From the NCBI RefSeq assembly GCF_000003605.2, contig NW_003105104.1, forward strand, positions 371,533-390,769: 19,237 bases of DNA, given 5' to 3'. Under the pieces are notes generated by a model. The model saw only the letters and a program-made list of their open reading frames with translations, did not search any database and was not told where the DNA came from. The stretch is from Saccoglossus kowalevskii. Lineage: Eukaryota; Hemichordata; Enteropneusta; Harrimaniidae. Within the stretch, counting starts at the first letter, position 1. Each line of letters starts with the position of its first letter. The translations under genes and the position numbers were made by a program. This document shows positions 7,701 to 14,420 of this stretch, piece by piece.

Positions 7701-10654
7701 ATGGTGTCTCGCGTAGAACGAAGACTCCCTACGTCGACCGGGAGACGATGTTTATAATGACTGCCCTATTTTGATTCGCGGTAGAAGCCTACTCATATTT
7801 TTTTAGAATCACATGTCAGTGAATGTTCATTGGTTAATATGAACACTAATTGAGCCGTTGTAACAGTAAACAGGATTGTTACAGTACAGTATTATGATAA
7901 AATAGAGCAATTTTATAGTTCGTAATAGCATTTTTTTTATCACTTTTTAAAATCCAGATTTTTGAAATAATTTAACATAACGACAGATACTCTGTCAGAT
8001 TTGGTATATGTTTATTTTCTCTTCTTATATCATTGAGAAATGGCATTATATTTCCGCATTGAGGTAAAAGCGTACGCACACTGAAAAACAGGCGCCATTC
8101 AGTAGAGTGGATAAATCCAGTGTAGTCATTGAGGAGTAGGCTTCTATTTTAGTTTCTTGATGCTGAGTGAATATTAAGTATGTAAATATGAAAATGATGG
8201 CTGTTCTGAAACGATATTCTGGGTTTCTGGAAGCACGCTGTTATCTAGCTAAGAACATTAACGATACTGCGTTGTTGGTAAAAGTATATGATTAGGAATA
8301 TTGGAACGCGCATGCACGTGTAGAAACATTTGCATAAATCTCCCAAGATTCATTGCAATCTCACGTGGCCTATTCCAACCAATCATATTTTGCTAGTCAT
8401 GACGTTCATACTTGTACCAATAACCCCATATAGAATATAGTGCATATTATAACTAACTATTTCTACATTGCGTATGCAGTGCTAATGGCGACAATATACA
8501 CGTATCAGCTGGGATAACACTCTCACTCAACCGAGCATGCGCAAAACTGTATGCCGTTCTTGCGTTACGATCTATTAATGTGACGTGGCTGTTTCGCATT
8601 GGTCCTAATTAATTCTAATCTGTATTTCAGTTTGCGACTACGCAATTGGATGTGAGTGGTACCCGGCACGTTACGACACAGTAAACATACAATATTAAAA
8701 ATAACACAATTTTTAGTACGGCAATGTAAAACACAATGGCGAGCCCTCTAGTTTTGATTATTAATTTGGATTCTATTTTAATATTAGTATGTTTTTTTTT
8801 AGTTGGAAAATATCTATGAATCCTTACCACCTCGGTCATCACTTTCACCTTCTGGAACAGAAATTAATAAGTATGTTTGAAATTGGCCCCTGACATGAAA
8901 ACATCACAACGCCCTCTGGAGGTATGGTTGAGCTATCAAGACTAATGGTTACGTTTGCAAACGCGCACACACTCAAACACATTAGAGAAAAAAAAAAAAA
9001 AAAATAAAGAATAAAACAAAACTTTGAAGAAGTTGAAGGCCAGTTTGATATCAGTGAGTGTGTATAGTGCGCCCTCCAACGACGAAGAAATGGCGCAGTT
9101 GGGGTAAAGCATTGTCGTTGGCGGCAGTAGTTTTGATTGGCTAGATAACCACCCATAAAATAATCCTTGCTCAATGGCGATGCATTTCGTGTTTGAGTGT
9201 TTTGACTTTTCGATGACGAAATCTCCTCACATGGGCATATCTATATGATGTTGCCTGAGTAATGTCCAATGCTATGCTATATAAGCCGTGAAAAACAATT
9301 TGACCGTGAATCTATGCGATATGTTTAGATCAGCTACACTTGAAAGAAACTGAGCTTAATTGCTAGAACCATTATAACCATATATAAATACCTGGGAGAT
9401 CGTCTCTTCCGATCCTAACATCAGGACAGATTCTATCAATATCATTGTCAAACTCTGTAAAAGACAAAAACGTATCAAATTAAAAAAAACGTAAACACAA
9501 TCTTAATATTATCTGTTTACTATTTATTCGTATTTGTCGACGGAGGTCATTAAAATAGCAGTTGTTGCTGCTGCTGCGCAAAGACAAAAAAACGAAAGAA
9601 ACAAAATGTATTCCAATGTATTGCACTGTAGAGCAAAACCTTGCAGTATTTTAGCGCCAGCTCACGATCAGACACGACACTGCTCTTTCTGTAATAACCG
9701 CCCTCAGCGGTGACAGTCAACCGACAAGTGACCTGATGATATGACAGAACAATTGCACACCACCGGCTGCAATTAATTTGCATCTAGAGTCTGTTTGTTT
9801 AGAGAGAATTCATTGAAGTTCAAGTTCAGGACCGCCTTCGGCCAGACTTACAAAGTGCCCCTTGTAATCAATGCGTAGTACTGGTGGCGAGTAAACAAAC
9901 AAACAAACATCGTTGCAATTCGATCTCGAATTCCTGTACGTATATTCAGCATGGATGATGTGAGGCGTGTGAGAAAATCAACCACAGCTACGTTTCACAA
10001 AATAAATCGACAACGATTTAAAAAAACACACACAAAATCATGTGTTGTTATACTTAAGACATTGTGGAAAGCTTTCGGGGCATAGTAATTGTGCTATGGT
10101 TAAAAAGTGTTTTTTAGAGGTGTGTCAAAAATTGTAGTATTCGTTTGATGCAATAATGAAAACTCCAGTACGCATGCGTTTCGAACTATTTGTACGCACA
10201 TGTAAATATATGACGCGTGCGTATTATTTTCTCGAATTGATATTTCTCTTTAAAGTGGAAGCCCACCCATGTGGCTCTACGTGACGACTATGGCGCTTCG
10301 TGACGACTGTGGCGCTGCGTGACGACTGTGGCGCTGCGTGACGACTGTGGCGCTGCGTGACGACTGTGGCGCTGCGTGACGACTGTGGCGCTTCGTGACG
10401 ACTGTGGCGCTGCGTGACGACTGTGGCGCTGCGTGACGACTGTGGCGCTGCGTGACGACTATAGCGCCACTTGTTGCGCCATGACACTTGAGGCGGGAAT
10501 CAAAAAGCACTGTGTGACAATTGTTGCGCTTTAAACATGATTGCGTGTTACCACGGTTTATACATAAATAACTGGTATATTAAAATAAAGACTTACGTGA
10601 GTTTACTTGCAAGCAAAGTAACAGTGACACACATATCGTAAATGACAACTCCAT
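782..10654 (-). CDS. COL9A1: Collagen alpha-1(IX)-like FACIT collagen gene, 5' half (11 coding exons, 3'-truncated by window edge)
   Basis: This is a secreted extracellular-matrix collagen. Type IX collagens sit on the surface of fibrils and project an N-terminal globular NC4 domain. Coding pieces, 5' to 3' on the minus strand: 10654-10597, 9454-9392, 6560-6425, 6285-6076, 5013-4824, 4625-4566, 3858-3808, 3350-3252, 2259-2224, 2014-1961 and 826-782. Joined, they give 334 codons without a stop. Predicted order: signal peptide (residues 1-19), TSPN/laminin-G-like domain (about 29-239), a two-cysteine linker (240-247), then 29 unbroken Gly-X-Y triplets (248-334). The segments RIGRDDLPGFDLISKF, YPAGLPDEYSF, KYHKILLSV and LHCDPSIAARDTCEELP strongly recall the NC4 domain of vertebrate alpha-1(IX), more than types XVI or XIX. 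That comparison is from knowledge of the families, not a search. The C-terminal part, including later collagenous and NC domains, lies left of the window. Orthology to COL9A1 is an inference; the FACIT class is secure. Confidence 0.93.
827..1960 (-). other. Collagen intron 10
   Basis: This 1134-nt AT-rich intron holds no Gly-X-Y exon. The only structure seen is a perfect 24-bp palindrome at 969-992. ORFs in it are short and unlike known proteins. Confidence 0.85.
969..992. repeat. 24-bp perfect palindrome in intron 10
   Basis: Core TCACATCTAGATGTGA flanked by T4 and A4, fully self-complementary and with no loop. It could form a short cruciform or be a dimer binding site. It may also be chance in T/A-rich surroundings. 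Confidence 0.9.
1961..2014 (-). CDS. COL9A1: Exon 10: triple-helix exon, 54 nt
   Basis: Six Gly-X-Y triplets (GIQGIPGNRGERGLPGLT, residues 302-319) in the classic 54-nt collagen exon size. Acceptor CCTTTATTTACAG|GG; donor CTTACT|GTGAGT. The NRGER segment puts basic and acidic residues on the helix surface. Phase 0 on both sides continues the frame of exons 9 and 11 without a helix interruption. Confidence 0.95.
2224..2259 (-). CDS. COL9A1: Exon 9: triple-helix exon, 36 nt
   Basis: Four Gly-X-Y triplets (GSQGASGPTGRQ, residues 290-301). Acceptor TGTCTGTGTCAG|GG has a long pyrimidine/GT tract; donor CGACAG|GTGAGT is consensus. The 36-nt phase-0 size is common in FACIT collagens. It is too short to appear as an ORF, so the call rests on the splice sites, the glycine spacing and the position between two other helix exons. 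Confidence 0.93.
2260..3251 (-). other. Collagen intron 8
   Basis: This 992-nt intron contains the GC-richer block at 2586-2911. Outside it are AT-rich sequence and a short glycine-codon-rich stretch near 3045-3095 that does not keep Gly-X-Y spacing. No further exon is supported. Confidence 0.8.
2586..2911. mobile_element. Possible degenerate hAT-like non-autonomous element
   Basis: This block in intron 8 is more GC-rich than its flanks. It opens CAGAGGTTTTTCTAGAAA, and its right end read in reverse is CTGGGGCTTTCTAAAAGG, giving roughly matching ends. The CAG(A/G)GG-type start resembles hAT termini, but no 8-bp target duplication was found and the right end lacks the expected final bases. 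It encodes no transposase. It may instead be another dispersed repeat. Confidence 0.3.
3252..3350 (-). CDS. COL9A1: Exon 8: triple-helix exon, 99 nt
   Basis: Eleven exact Gly-X-Y triplets (residues 257-289), starting GPQGLPGSNGPQ and ending GVRGPPGEK. The exon starts with a whole Gly codon and ends after a whole codon, as triple-helix exons do. The length of 99 nt (45+54) is a classic collagen exon size. Acceptor TCTTTCACAG|GG; donor GAAAAG|GTATGA. Y-position prolines (LPG, PPG) are candidates for hydroxylation. The Gly-Glu-Lys at the end is typical of stabilising charge pairs. Confidence 0.96.
3351..3807 (-). other. Collagen intron 7
   Basis: This 457-nt intron includes an A/C-rich stretch at about 3660-3780 that stays open in places on both strands. 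It has no matching splice phase and no family resemblance, so no exon is called. Confidence 0.75.
3808..3858 (-). CDS. COL9A1: Exon 7: cysteine linker and first Gly-X-Y triplets
   Basis: The 51-nt phase-0 exon encodes residues 240-256, DCPITCPEGPPGAPGIN. Two cysteines (241 and 245) come directly before the first Gly-X-Y triplets. Such cysteines could form interchain disulfides that register the helix, but that role is inferred. Acceptor TGTTTACAG|GA; donor ATCAAT|GTAAGT, a consensus donor. The exon marks the change from globular domain to collagenous domain, where vertebrate COL9A1 uses an alternative promoter. Confidence 0.93.
3859..4565 (-). other. Collagen intron 6 (between NC4 and triple-helix exons)
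   Basis: This 707-nt intron separates the globular domain from the helix. It contains AGAGGGCGCT motifs near both ends (3988-3997 and 4553-4562) and a 10-bp hairpin at 4064-4099. By position it matches the intron that carries the alternative promoter of vertebrate COL9A1. No convincing TATA box or start exon was recognised, so a promoter is not annotated. Confidence 0.7.
4064..4099. repeat. Hairpin with 10-bp perfect stem
   Basis: CTCAGACTAC (4064-4073) pairs with GTAGTCTGAG (4090-4099) around a 16-nt AT-rich loop. It lies within intron 6. It may be the stem of a decayed small transposon or simply a local inverted repeat. Confidence 0.85.
4566..4625 (-). CDS. COL9A1: Exon 6: end of TSPN/NC4 domain with HCDP and DTC cysteines
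   Basis: The 60-nt phase-0 exon encodes residues 220-239, WIILHCDPSIAARDTCEELP. The HCDP...(R/E)(D/E)TC.ELP pattern closes the NC4 domain in alpha-1(IX) collagens. Cys225 and Cys235 are the two expected cysteines. Acceptor GAGTTACAG|TG; donor CTTCCG|GTAAGC. A tetranucleotide repeat begins just upstream of the acceptor. The donor overlaps one of the window's AGAGGGCGCT motifs (4553-4562). Confidence 0.93.
4640..4775. repeat. (ATAA)n tetranucleotide microsatellite next to the exon 6 acceptor
   Basis: About 25 perfect AAAT/ATAA units with one interruption (AATC near 4692), degrading into A-rich sequence after 4740. On the gene strand it is (TTTA)n and fills about 136 of the 198 nt of intron 5, ending roughly 14 nt before the acceptor AG of exon 6. 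It may therefore serve as the branch and pyrimidine-tract region. Confidence 0.95.
4824..5013 (-). CDS. COL9A1: Exon 5: TSPN/NC4 domain, C-terminal strands
   Basis: The 190-nt exon (1+189) encodes residues 156-219. The segment NVDQLFDRKYHKILLSV, followed by VSLFIDCE, matches the 'LFD..WHK..LSV......LFVDC' signature of FACIT TSPN domains, with Tyr in place of the usual Trp. Cys184 is the conserved domain cysteine. Acceptor ACTTCTAG|AA; donor GTTACG|GTAATA, which is weaker than the gene's other donors. The intron that follows is only 198 nt. Confidence 0.93.
5353..5466. repeat. Imperfect tandem repeat, GCTAATTGTTTTCACATAT type
   Basis: Several degenerate copies of a GCTAATTGTTTTCACATAT-like unit, whole or partial, occur in intron 4. 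Unit length varies, suggesting slippage and partial duplication, not a regular satellite. Confidence 0.7.
5501..5588. repeat. Duplicated 24-bp sequence enclosing ATA-rich tract
   Basis: The same 24 bases, beginning TAATTTATACCAAGTATATG, occur exactly at 5501-5524 and 5565-5588. Between them lies a (TAA)/(TATG) low-complexity tract. The second copy ends eight bases before the first exon-4-end fragment (5597). Confidence 0.9.
5597..5659 (-). pseudogene. Exon 4 fragment copy A (broken)
   Basis: This piece matches 6055-6120, the last ~44 nt of exon 4 plus about 20 nt of intron, over its whole length with only a handful of differences. Relative to the real exon it has lost 2 bases in the coding part, which shifts the frame, and the donor is changed from CAG|GT to CAG|AT. 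It should not be spliced as an exon end. Confidence 0.8.
5666..5720 (-). pseudogene. Exon 4 fragment copy B (broken, more diverged)
   Basis: It shares the flank GTATT.TGTCA, the GAACTTGA core and the CTTTCTGT segment in the same order as the end of exon 4, with several substitutions and small gaps. The donor is changed to CAG|TT. It begins seven bases after copy A and ends at the TTAA of the inverted-repeat element at 5718-5850. Confidence 0.65.
5718..5850. mobile_element. TTAA-flanked MITE, copy 1
   Basis: A 125-bp element is flanked by TTAA on both sides (5718-5721 and 5847-5850). Its ends are AGGGCGGTAGTCGTCGCGC at the left and, reversed, AGCGCGGTGGTCGTCGCGC at the right (17 of 19 identical). 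Similarity extends further in through TGTTCGA. There is no coding capacity. TTAA target duplication is typical of piggyBac-type transposases, but the terminal sequence does not itself name a superfamily. It sits in collagen intron 4 between two exon-end fragments. A copy about 94% identical by hand count lies at 14791-14922. Confidence 0.85.
5859..5897 (-). pseudogene. Exon 4 fragment copy C (truncated)
   Basis: It begins GTATGTATTGTG and continues GAACTTGATGGACTGTT, close to the real exon 4 border at 6055-6093. It is cut off at the TTAA that begins the next inverted-repeat element. The donor position reads CGG|AT instead of CAG|GT. Confidence 0.7.
5896..6050. mobile_element. Related but diverged TTAA/inverted-repeat element, copy 3
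   Basis: It starts TTAAAGCGGGAGGGTCGTC. The left arm GTCGTCACCTGCGCACGCG matches the reversed right arm GTCGTCGCCTGCGCATGCG at 17 of 19 bases. Its left half lines up with the element at 5718, sharing TTAAAG, GTCGTC, a GAGTCCCAAGCGACG-like block and an ACACGC block, but it is clearly older or a different subfamily. A right-hand TTAA is not preserved. It ends a few bases before the real exon 4 border. Confidence 0.6.
6076..6285 (-). CDS. COL9A1: Exon 4: TSPN/NC4 domain core
   Basis: The 210-nt exon (1+207+2) encodes residues 86-156. Recognisable family motifs in order are YPAGLPDEYSFVATYRM, the W-Y-L-W-Q-I-T-D strand, the AAVRLNG hairpin and FLEFSYVDRNG. Conserved aromatics and glycines sit where TSPN domains of FACIT collagens have them. 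Acceptor TTTCTACAG|TA; donor TTCAG|GTAGGG. The 3' end of this exon, with about 20 bases of flanking intron, has been copied several times into the following intron (see 5597-5897). Confidence 0.95.
6425..6560 (-). CDS. COL9A1: Exon 3: TSPN/NC4 domain, first beta-strands
   Basis: The 136-nt exon (2+132+2) encodes residues 41-86. It begins GFDLISKFNLGV and ends with RLVVPAS, the latter linking to TIYPAGLP in exon 4. The pattern fits the first part of the TSPN/laminin-G-like fold: FDLI...F, then V.R.EGS, then a lysine/arginine-rich strand leading to VP. Acceptor TTCTAAG|GT and donor CCAG|GTTAGT are both usable, and the phase matches exons 2 and 4 exactly. Only 139 nt separate it from exon 4. Confidence 0.92.
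6561..9391 (-). other. Collagen intron 2
   Basis: This 2.8-kb intron is largely unique AT-rich sequence. It contains AGAGGGCGCT-like motifs at 6916, 8910 and 9069, a 24-nt microexon candidate at 8828-8851, a poly-A tract at about 8990-9004 and, on the plus strand, CCAAT (9265-9269) followed by CTATATAAG (9278-9286), which resembles a core promoter but has no supported transcript. No other exon is seen. Confidence 0.75.
8828..8851 (-). CDS. Candidate in-frame 24-nt microexon (alternative)
   Basis: A strong acceptor (TTAATTTCTGTTCCAG) and a strong donor (GTG|GTAAGG) enclose 24 nt. Inserted between exons 2 and 3, whose junction is phase 1, it reads EGESDDRG without a stop and keeps the frame. 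Using the donor 3 nt earlier also keeps the frame (21 nt). It would put eight acidic residues inside the conserved LPGFDL segment, so constitutive use is doubtful. Chance cannot be excluded. Confidence 0.3.
9392..9454 (-). CDS. COL9A1: Exon 2: N-terminal edge of the TSPN/NC4 domain
   Basis: The exon is 63 nt (2+60+1) and encodes residues 20-41, including CPDVRIGRDDLPG. It is bounded by TTTTACAG|AG and CCAG|GTATTT. The Cys29-Pro pair followed by a basic-acidic stretch and LPGFDL, the last three residues crossing into exon 3, is the characteristic opening of the alpha-1(IX) NC4 domain. Cys29 is probably half of a domain disulfide. The following intron (2.8 kb) is the longest in the visible gene. 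Confidence 0.9.
9455..10596 (-). other. Collagen intron 1
   Basis: This 1142-nt intron carries the 19-bp minisatellite close to its 5' end. It also has small CAG/CTG- and CAAA-rich runs (near 9556-9577 and 9896-9909) and otherwise unremarkable AT-rich DNA. First-intron position makes it a possible regulatory region, but no defined enhancer is seen. Confidence 0.75.
10281..10470. repeat. 19-bp CpG-rich minisatellite, 10 copies, in intron 1
   Basis: The unit GTGACGACTGTGGCGCTGC starts at 10281, 10300, 10319, 10338, 10357, 10376, 10395, 10414, 10433 and 10452. The first unit (ACTATGG, CTTC) and the last (ACTATAG, GCCAC) are variants; one internal unit also has CTTC. Each unit has three CpGs and one TGACG (CREB/ATF half-site). 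It begins about 126 nt inside intron 1 as seen from the exon 1 donor. Overlapping reading frames through it are artefacts of the repeat. Confidence 0.97.
10597..10654 (-). CDS. COL9A1: Exon 1: start codon and signal peptide of the collagen IX-like gene
   Basis: The exon reads MELSFTICVSLLLCLQVNS plus the first base of a Gln codon. It has a short polar start, a hydrophobic core (ICVSLLLCL) and a small residue before a likely cleavage at Ser19/Gln20, as expected of a secretory signal. The ATG has A at -3 and G at +4, a good animal start context. The exon ends at a strong donor (C|GTAAGT). Its phase-1 end joins exon 2 (AG...) to make CAG, which supports the pairing. It is too short to stand out as an ORF. 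The upstream sequence TTCACTTCCAG at 10661-10671 could be an acceptor, which would make this an internal exon with only six 5' UTR bases. Confidence 0.85.
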
Positions 10655-10873
10655 TGTAAACCTGGAAGTGAATCAATATAATTTACATAATCCCACCGAG
10701 AAGTAATCTGACAAAACCGACACTATTATTTGTGGGATTACTGAATTTAATCGAACCAGGAGAACTGAAAATTGGAGTGTGCGATGGTATTTCACAAAAT
10801 ATTAACACCGAAGGGAAATATTAAATATTGCACTTAAATATATCAAAGTACCCAAACTGCATTGCGATAACAA

Positions 10874-11004
10874 ATACTTCCGGTTAGGAGCATAACAACT
10901 GTTTATATCACCACCGGTTAGTAGTGTGTATTATTAAATGTAGAAAATAATGATGATGTATTCCGTTGATTTTTTGTCGACGATACTCACGTGACTTGCA
11001 CGTG
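10874..11004 (-). promoter_or_regulatory. Possible promoter-proximal region of the collagen gene
   Basis: On the gene strand, upstream of the ATG at 10654, there are two CACGTG E-boxes (10999-11004 and 10988-10993) 11 bp apart, a weak TATA-like GATATAAAC (about 10901-10909) and an ETS-type AACCGGAAGTATTTG (about 10873-10886). An ATG after the ETS site opens a short upstream frame, so if transcription starts here the leader is probably spliced. Possible leader donors are GAG|GTAAGA at 11252/11251 and CAC|GTGAGT at 10991/10990. The true start site cannot be read from sequence. Confidence 0.3.
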
Positions 11005-12096
11005 ACCTGAGCACTAAATAAAGGTTAAGTTTAAAAAAGTATTGTACATCAATATATATATATATATATTAATAAATCATACGAGTCCTCGTTACATCGG
11101 CAGAATATTCTACAAATATGGATTCTTTTAAAAGGGCGGGCTAAAGTTGGCTAAACTTGAAAATACCGTTAAAACACCATAAAAAATAAACCACATTCAT
11201 CCACTCACAGAAGAACTGATAACTTTTCTGAAAGAATTAGTCGCGTCTTACCTCGACTCTCGCGACCTCATAGCTGATACAAAGTTACTTTAATAGCAAA
11301 CACTTGTTTTTGGACAACACTGTCAGCTATAGTCGTATTCCCAACGGTAAACTGAGCCCACGAAACACTGCACCAGCCTGCAAGTGAATCACAAGTAAAA
11401 AAAAAAAAACATTTTAAAAGTGTCATGTTTCTAAGTTTATGAGAGGTTCTTTGTTGACGGTTCGATATACTGTTTTACTGTAAACACACTGTAGAGTTTT
11501 ACAGCCAACAGGCGGAACGTGCAAGGAGCCAGCCGAAATCGGAGATTGAAATTATGCGTGACTGTCCAAACACCAGTGCTTAAAACGGTCGAATCTATCT
11601 GCGTTTCGGAGTGCTGGAGAAATGCGCGGTATATATACAAGAATACAATCAGGTTGCCTGTGTACAGTAACACTCGAGTATAATCATAATTTCTAAGTGT
11701 GTGAGCAAATAAACATCCCGGGCCGAAATAGACTTAAACATGTGAAAGTATTTTTAAACTACAATAGATCACGTGACAATCTGGCCAAAATAACAGTACT
11801 AAGAAATGAACCCCAAGACAGACACGCGCCCTTGGATATACACGGTGTATATCAAACTTCCTAGAAATCGGTGTCGGGCATTGGGTTTATTGTTATATCA
11901 TGACTGTCGGCTCGAAATGCTATCTCGAGTTGAACTTTATTTCTTAGAAGGGTCCTTTCTTCATCCTAAATATAATGAGAATGTTTCCCACTGTGTCGGG
12001 GTGAGGTAGGGTGTGTCTTACACACACTAGGATACTTAATATATGTTTAGTTAGTTTATTTTTCAAAACTCGGTAGCCTCCTAAGTAACAAGCACC

Positions 12097-12105
12097 TATA
12101 TAAAG
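12097..12105 (+). promoter_or_regulatory. TATA-box match TATATAAAG
   Basis: This is a canonical-looking TATA box on the plus strand, followed by GGAGGGCCGAGC. The nearest plus-strand reading frame (12387-12698) is not recognisable as a protein, so there is no evident gene for it to drive. Confidence 0.2.
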
Positions 12106-14420
12106 GAGGGCCGAGCTTAGCATAATATTACAAGAATGGTGCTCTTCGGAAACTCCATACAAAACTATGAGAAAATTTCTTGACAGATAATTAATTTACT
12201 ATTTGAATAAAATAGACTCGAGCACGAAGAACACAATATGGTTATCGCATTAATATATTATCACCGCCACCACAAATTGCGACCATTTTAAAGAAAGTAA
12301 TAAGATTGGCAAAATCACGACACTCGAAAAAAAGATTGGTGACTCTTAATCTTGTTGGTGTCTAAAGTATTTCATCAAAACATTCTGTGTTTGCAAAATC
12401 GAAGTCCATGAACATTGTAGACCTAAACTTGATCAACCATAAATGGGAGATTCGACCACCTATGTTGTTTCAGAATACTAGTAGTATTAGTGAACTTGGG
12501 AGAAACTTCAGCGCGTGTGACGTCATTGACACGAATAGCCATATGCAAATGAAAAGATATTCCCGAACTCAGCAGTGGACGATTCACGCACAACTTAAAA
12601 ATATATACTTTGCAGCAATTGATGTGAATTGTATAAGAAGGCTAAGTCAAGACTCGACATGGGACATTTTCGGCGCCATTTTGATTAGACATAGTTAGAA
12701 AACTTATAAAATCATAAGCGCTGTGCAGAAAAAATTCGTATTTGTTAAAATCATGACAGCGATTTACAGCATCTAAAGAAACGTTCGATATTTGACGTAA
12801 AACGAAAGTGATTAGGTTTCAAAATCAACATTGTCAAGTGCGGCTAAATTTTGTTTCAGCCAATATAAACATTTATAAGTACGTGTATCAAGAATAGAAA
12901 CAGTAATGGGTATGTTACAGCTAAACCAAGAGTCATCGACTGTGTACTAGCACCGACATGTCATCTTATAATTAAGCATATTTTAAGTCGATTCGTTAAG
13001 TATGTCGTACTATTGGTGAGACTGTAACGATGAATGCCCCTGACATTGCGATGTGGTTTAAAATGCTCTTATAACTATGCTAGAAAAAACATCCCGAATT
13101 ATTGCCAGCCCACTTGAAGATATGTGTTTTGATAACACCCAATTTGTGTGGTCATGCCGTACTTGACCATAAGGTATGTTGATGTCTCGGTCGAACTTGA
13201 CTAAACTGTGGGAACTTGATATCCTCGCGGTGATGGATTACCTAGAAATAACAATTTCCACGATTGTATATTGTATGACGTTGTATTCGGAAATGTATAT
13301 ATATATATTTTAATTCAATCTGGTGTGCACACATATACTACGTGAGAATTCCGTCTAGCGTTGTAAGCCAGAGAAAAGTTAATATTCAGTTGTTTAATTC
13401 AATCGCCCTCTGTCAGTTACTGTACAGGTAAGACAGTGTATACATATTGGAGTGTACACACGGACAGAAAAATACTTAGATGGAGTGAAATAAATTTGAG
13501 CTGTTAAATTTGCCTGTGGCAGCATCTCATACTTGAATGGCTAGCTTGTTCACATTTACATAAGCGGAGGAATGCAAATATAGTAATTAGAAAAAAAAAC
13601 CCACAACGTATATGAACGCACAAAGTTGAACAAGTTTTGATTCACCAGTTTAGACAACAGTCTATGTTATGAAAGATATTCATCCGTATTTACCAAGCTT
13701 TGGATAAATGTATACATTTGCATTCAGTGTGCTAATTTCCGATTTTATGCGAAATTCCATCTGTTTTGCATAATTTCCCCTATATGATAAAACTTATGAA
13801 CTCTTGAAATACAAACATTTTTACTTAGTTACTGAGTAACAGAAGATTTGACTTCAACAGAGGGCTCCTTAACTTAGAAACTAACATCACTTCTCTTTAT
13901 CCGCTAACAATAGCGACCACAGTCACTTGACCTATTAACTTAGAAACTAAAATTATACGACTAATGTTAGAACGAAGATAAAACCAATTGAAATAAATTC
14001 AATTATTAGCTGCAGAACCACTGTACAAAGAAATTCTTGTGAACAACGTTTTTACGTTCAGCTCACTATATTAAAACAGGCTTTATTAATTCCGGCACCC
14101 ACAATGCAATGCTTTAATTAAAACAAAACATATCCGTTAATCTCCGGGCTAAGTTATTTGGCTGAGTGAGATTGTAATAATATCAACACTAACACCCGGG
14201 AGCGAGTATTCCTGTGAAAATATACAATCTTTGGGGAACGTTTCCTGTCCTATGAGGTCACCGTGTTCCATATATTGGAATGCGGTGATCACAAGACTGA
14301 CAAGCTGCTTCAATGTTTTACACATATTAAAACGACAAATTTCACCAGTTTTTCTTTCTGTCTACTTTAGTATATTAACTTCTGCGACCTCTTGACCTTA
14401 TTGGCTCGTTTGAGACTTTT

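Larger units (their letters stand above)
10672..14420. other. Upstream region without supported genes, part 1
   Basis: Apart from the candidate promoter elements, no exon is supported. Short ORFs at 11437-11673, 11806-12009, 11944-12162 and 12387-12698 have no recognisable motif or codon pattern. Minor features are TA runs near 11052-11069 and 13296-13309, a CACGTGAC box near 11770 and a CGCCCTCT motif at 13404-13411. Confidence 0.6.

Noticed and set aside
9263-9286. CCAAT followed by CTATATAAG on the plus strand as an antisense promoter
   Set aside because: The motif spacing is promoter-like, but no transcript, start context or downstream gene is visible. Mentioned under intron 2 only.
10224-10510. 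Overlapping minus-strand frames rich in RHSRHAAPQSS repeats
   Set aside because: These are readings of the 19-bp minisatellite. The period is not a multiple of three, so frames cycle, and no splice or start context supports a protein.
12387-12698. 103-codon plus-strand frame downstream of a TATA-like box
   Set aside because: No recognisable motif, no codon bias visible by eye, and the distance to the TATA-like site is nearly 300 bp. A chance frame is more likely.
13190-13215. GAACTTGACTAAACTGTG as another copy of the exon 4 end
   Set aside because: Only about 15 of 20 bases match and the flanks do not continue, so coincidence is likely.
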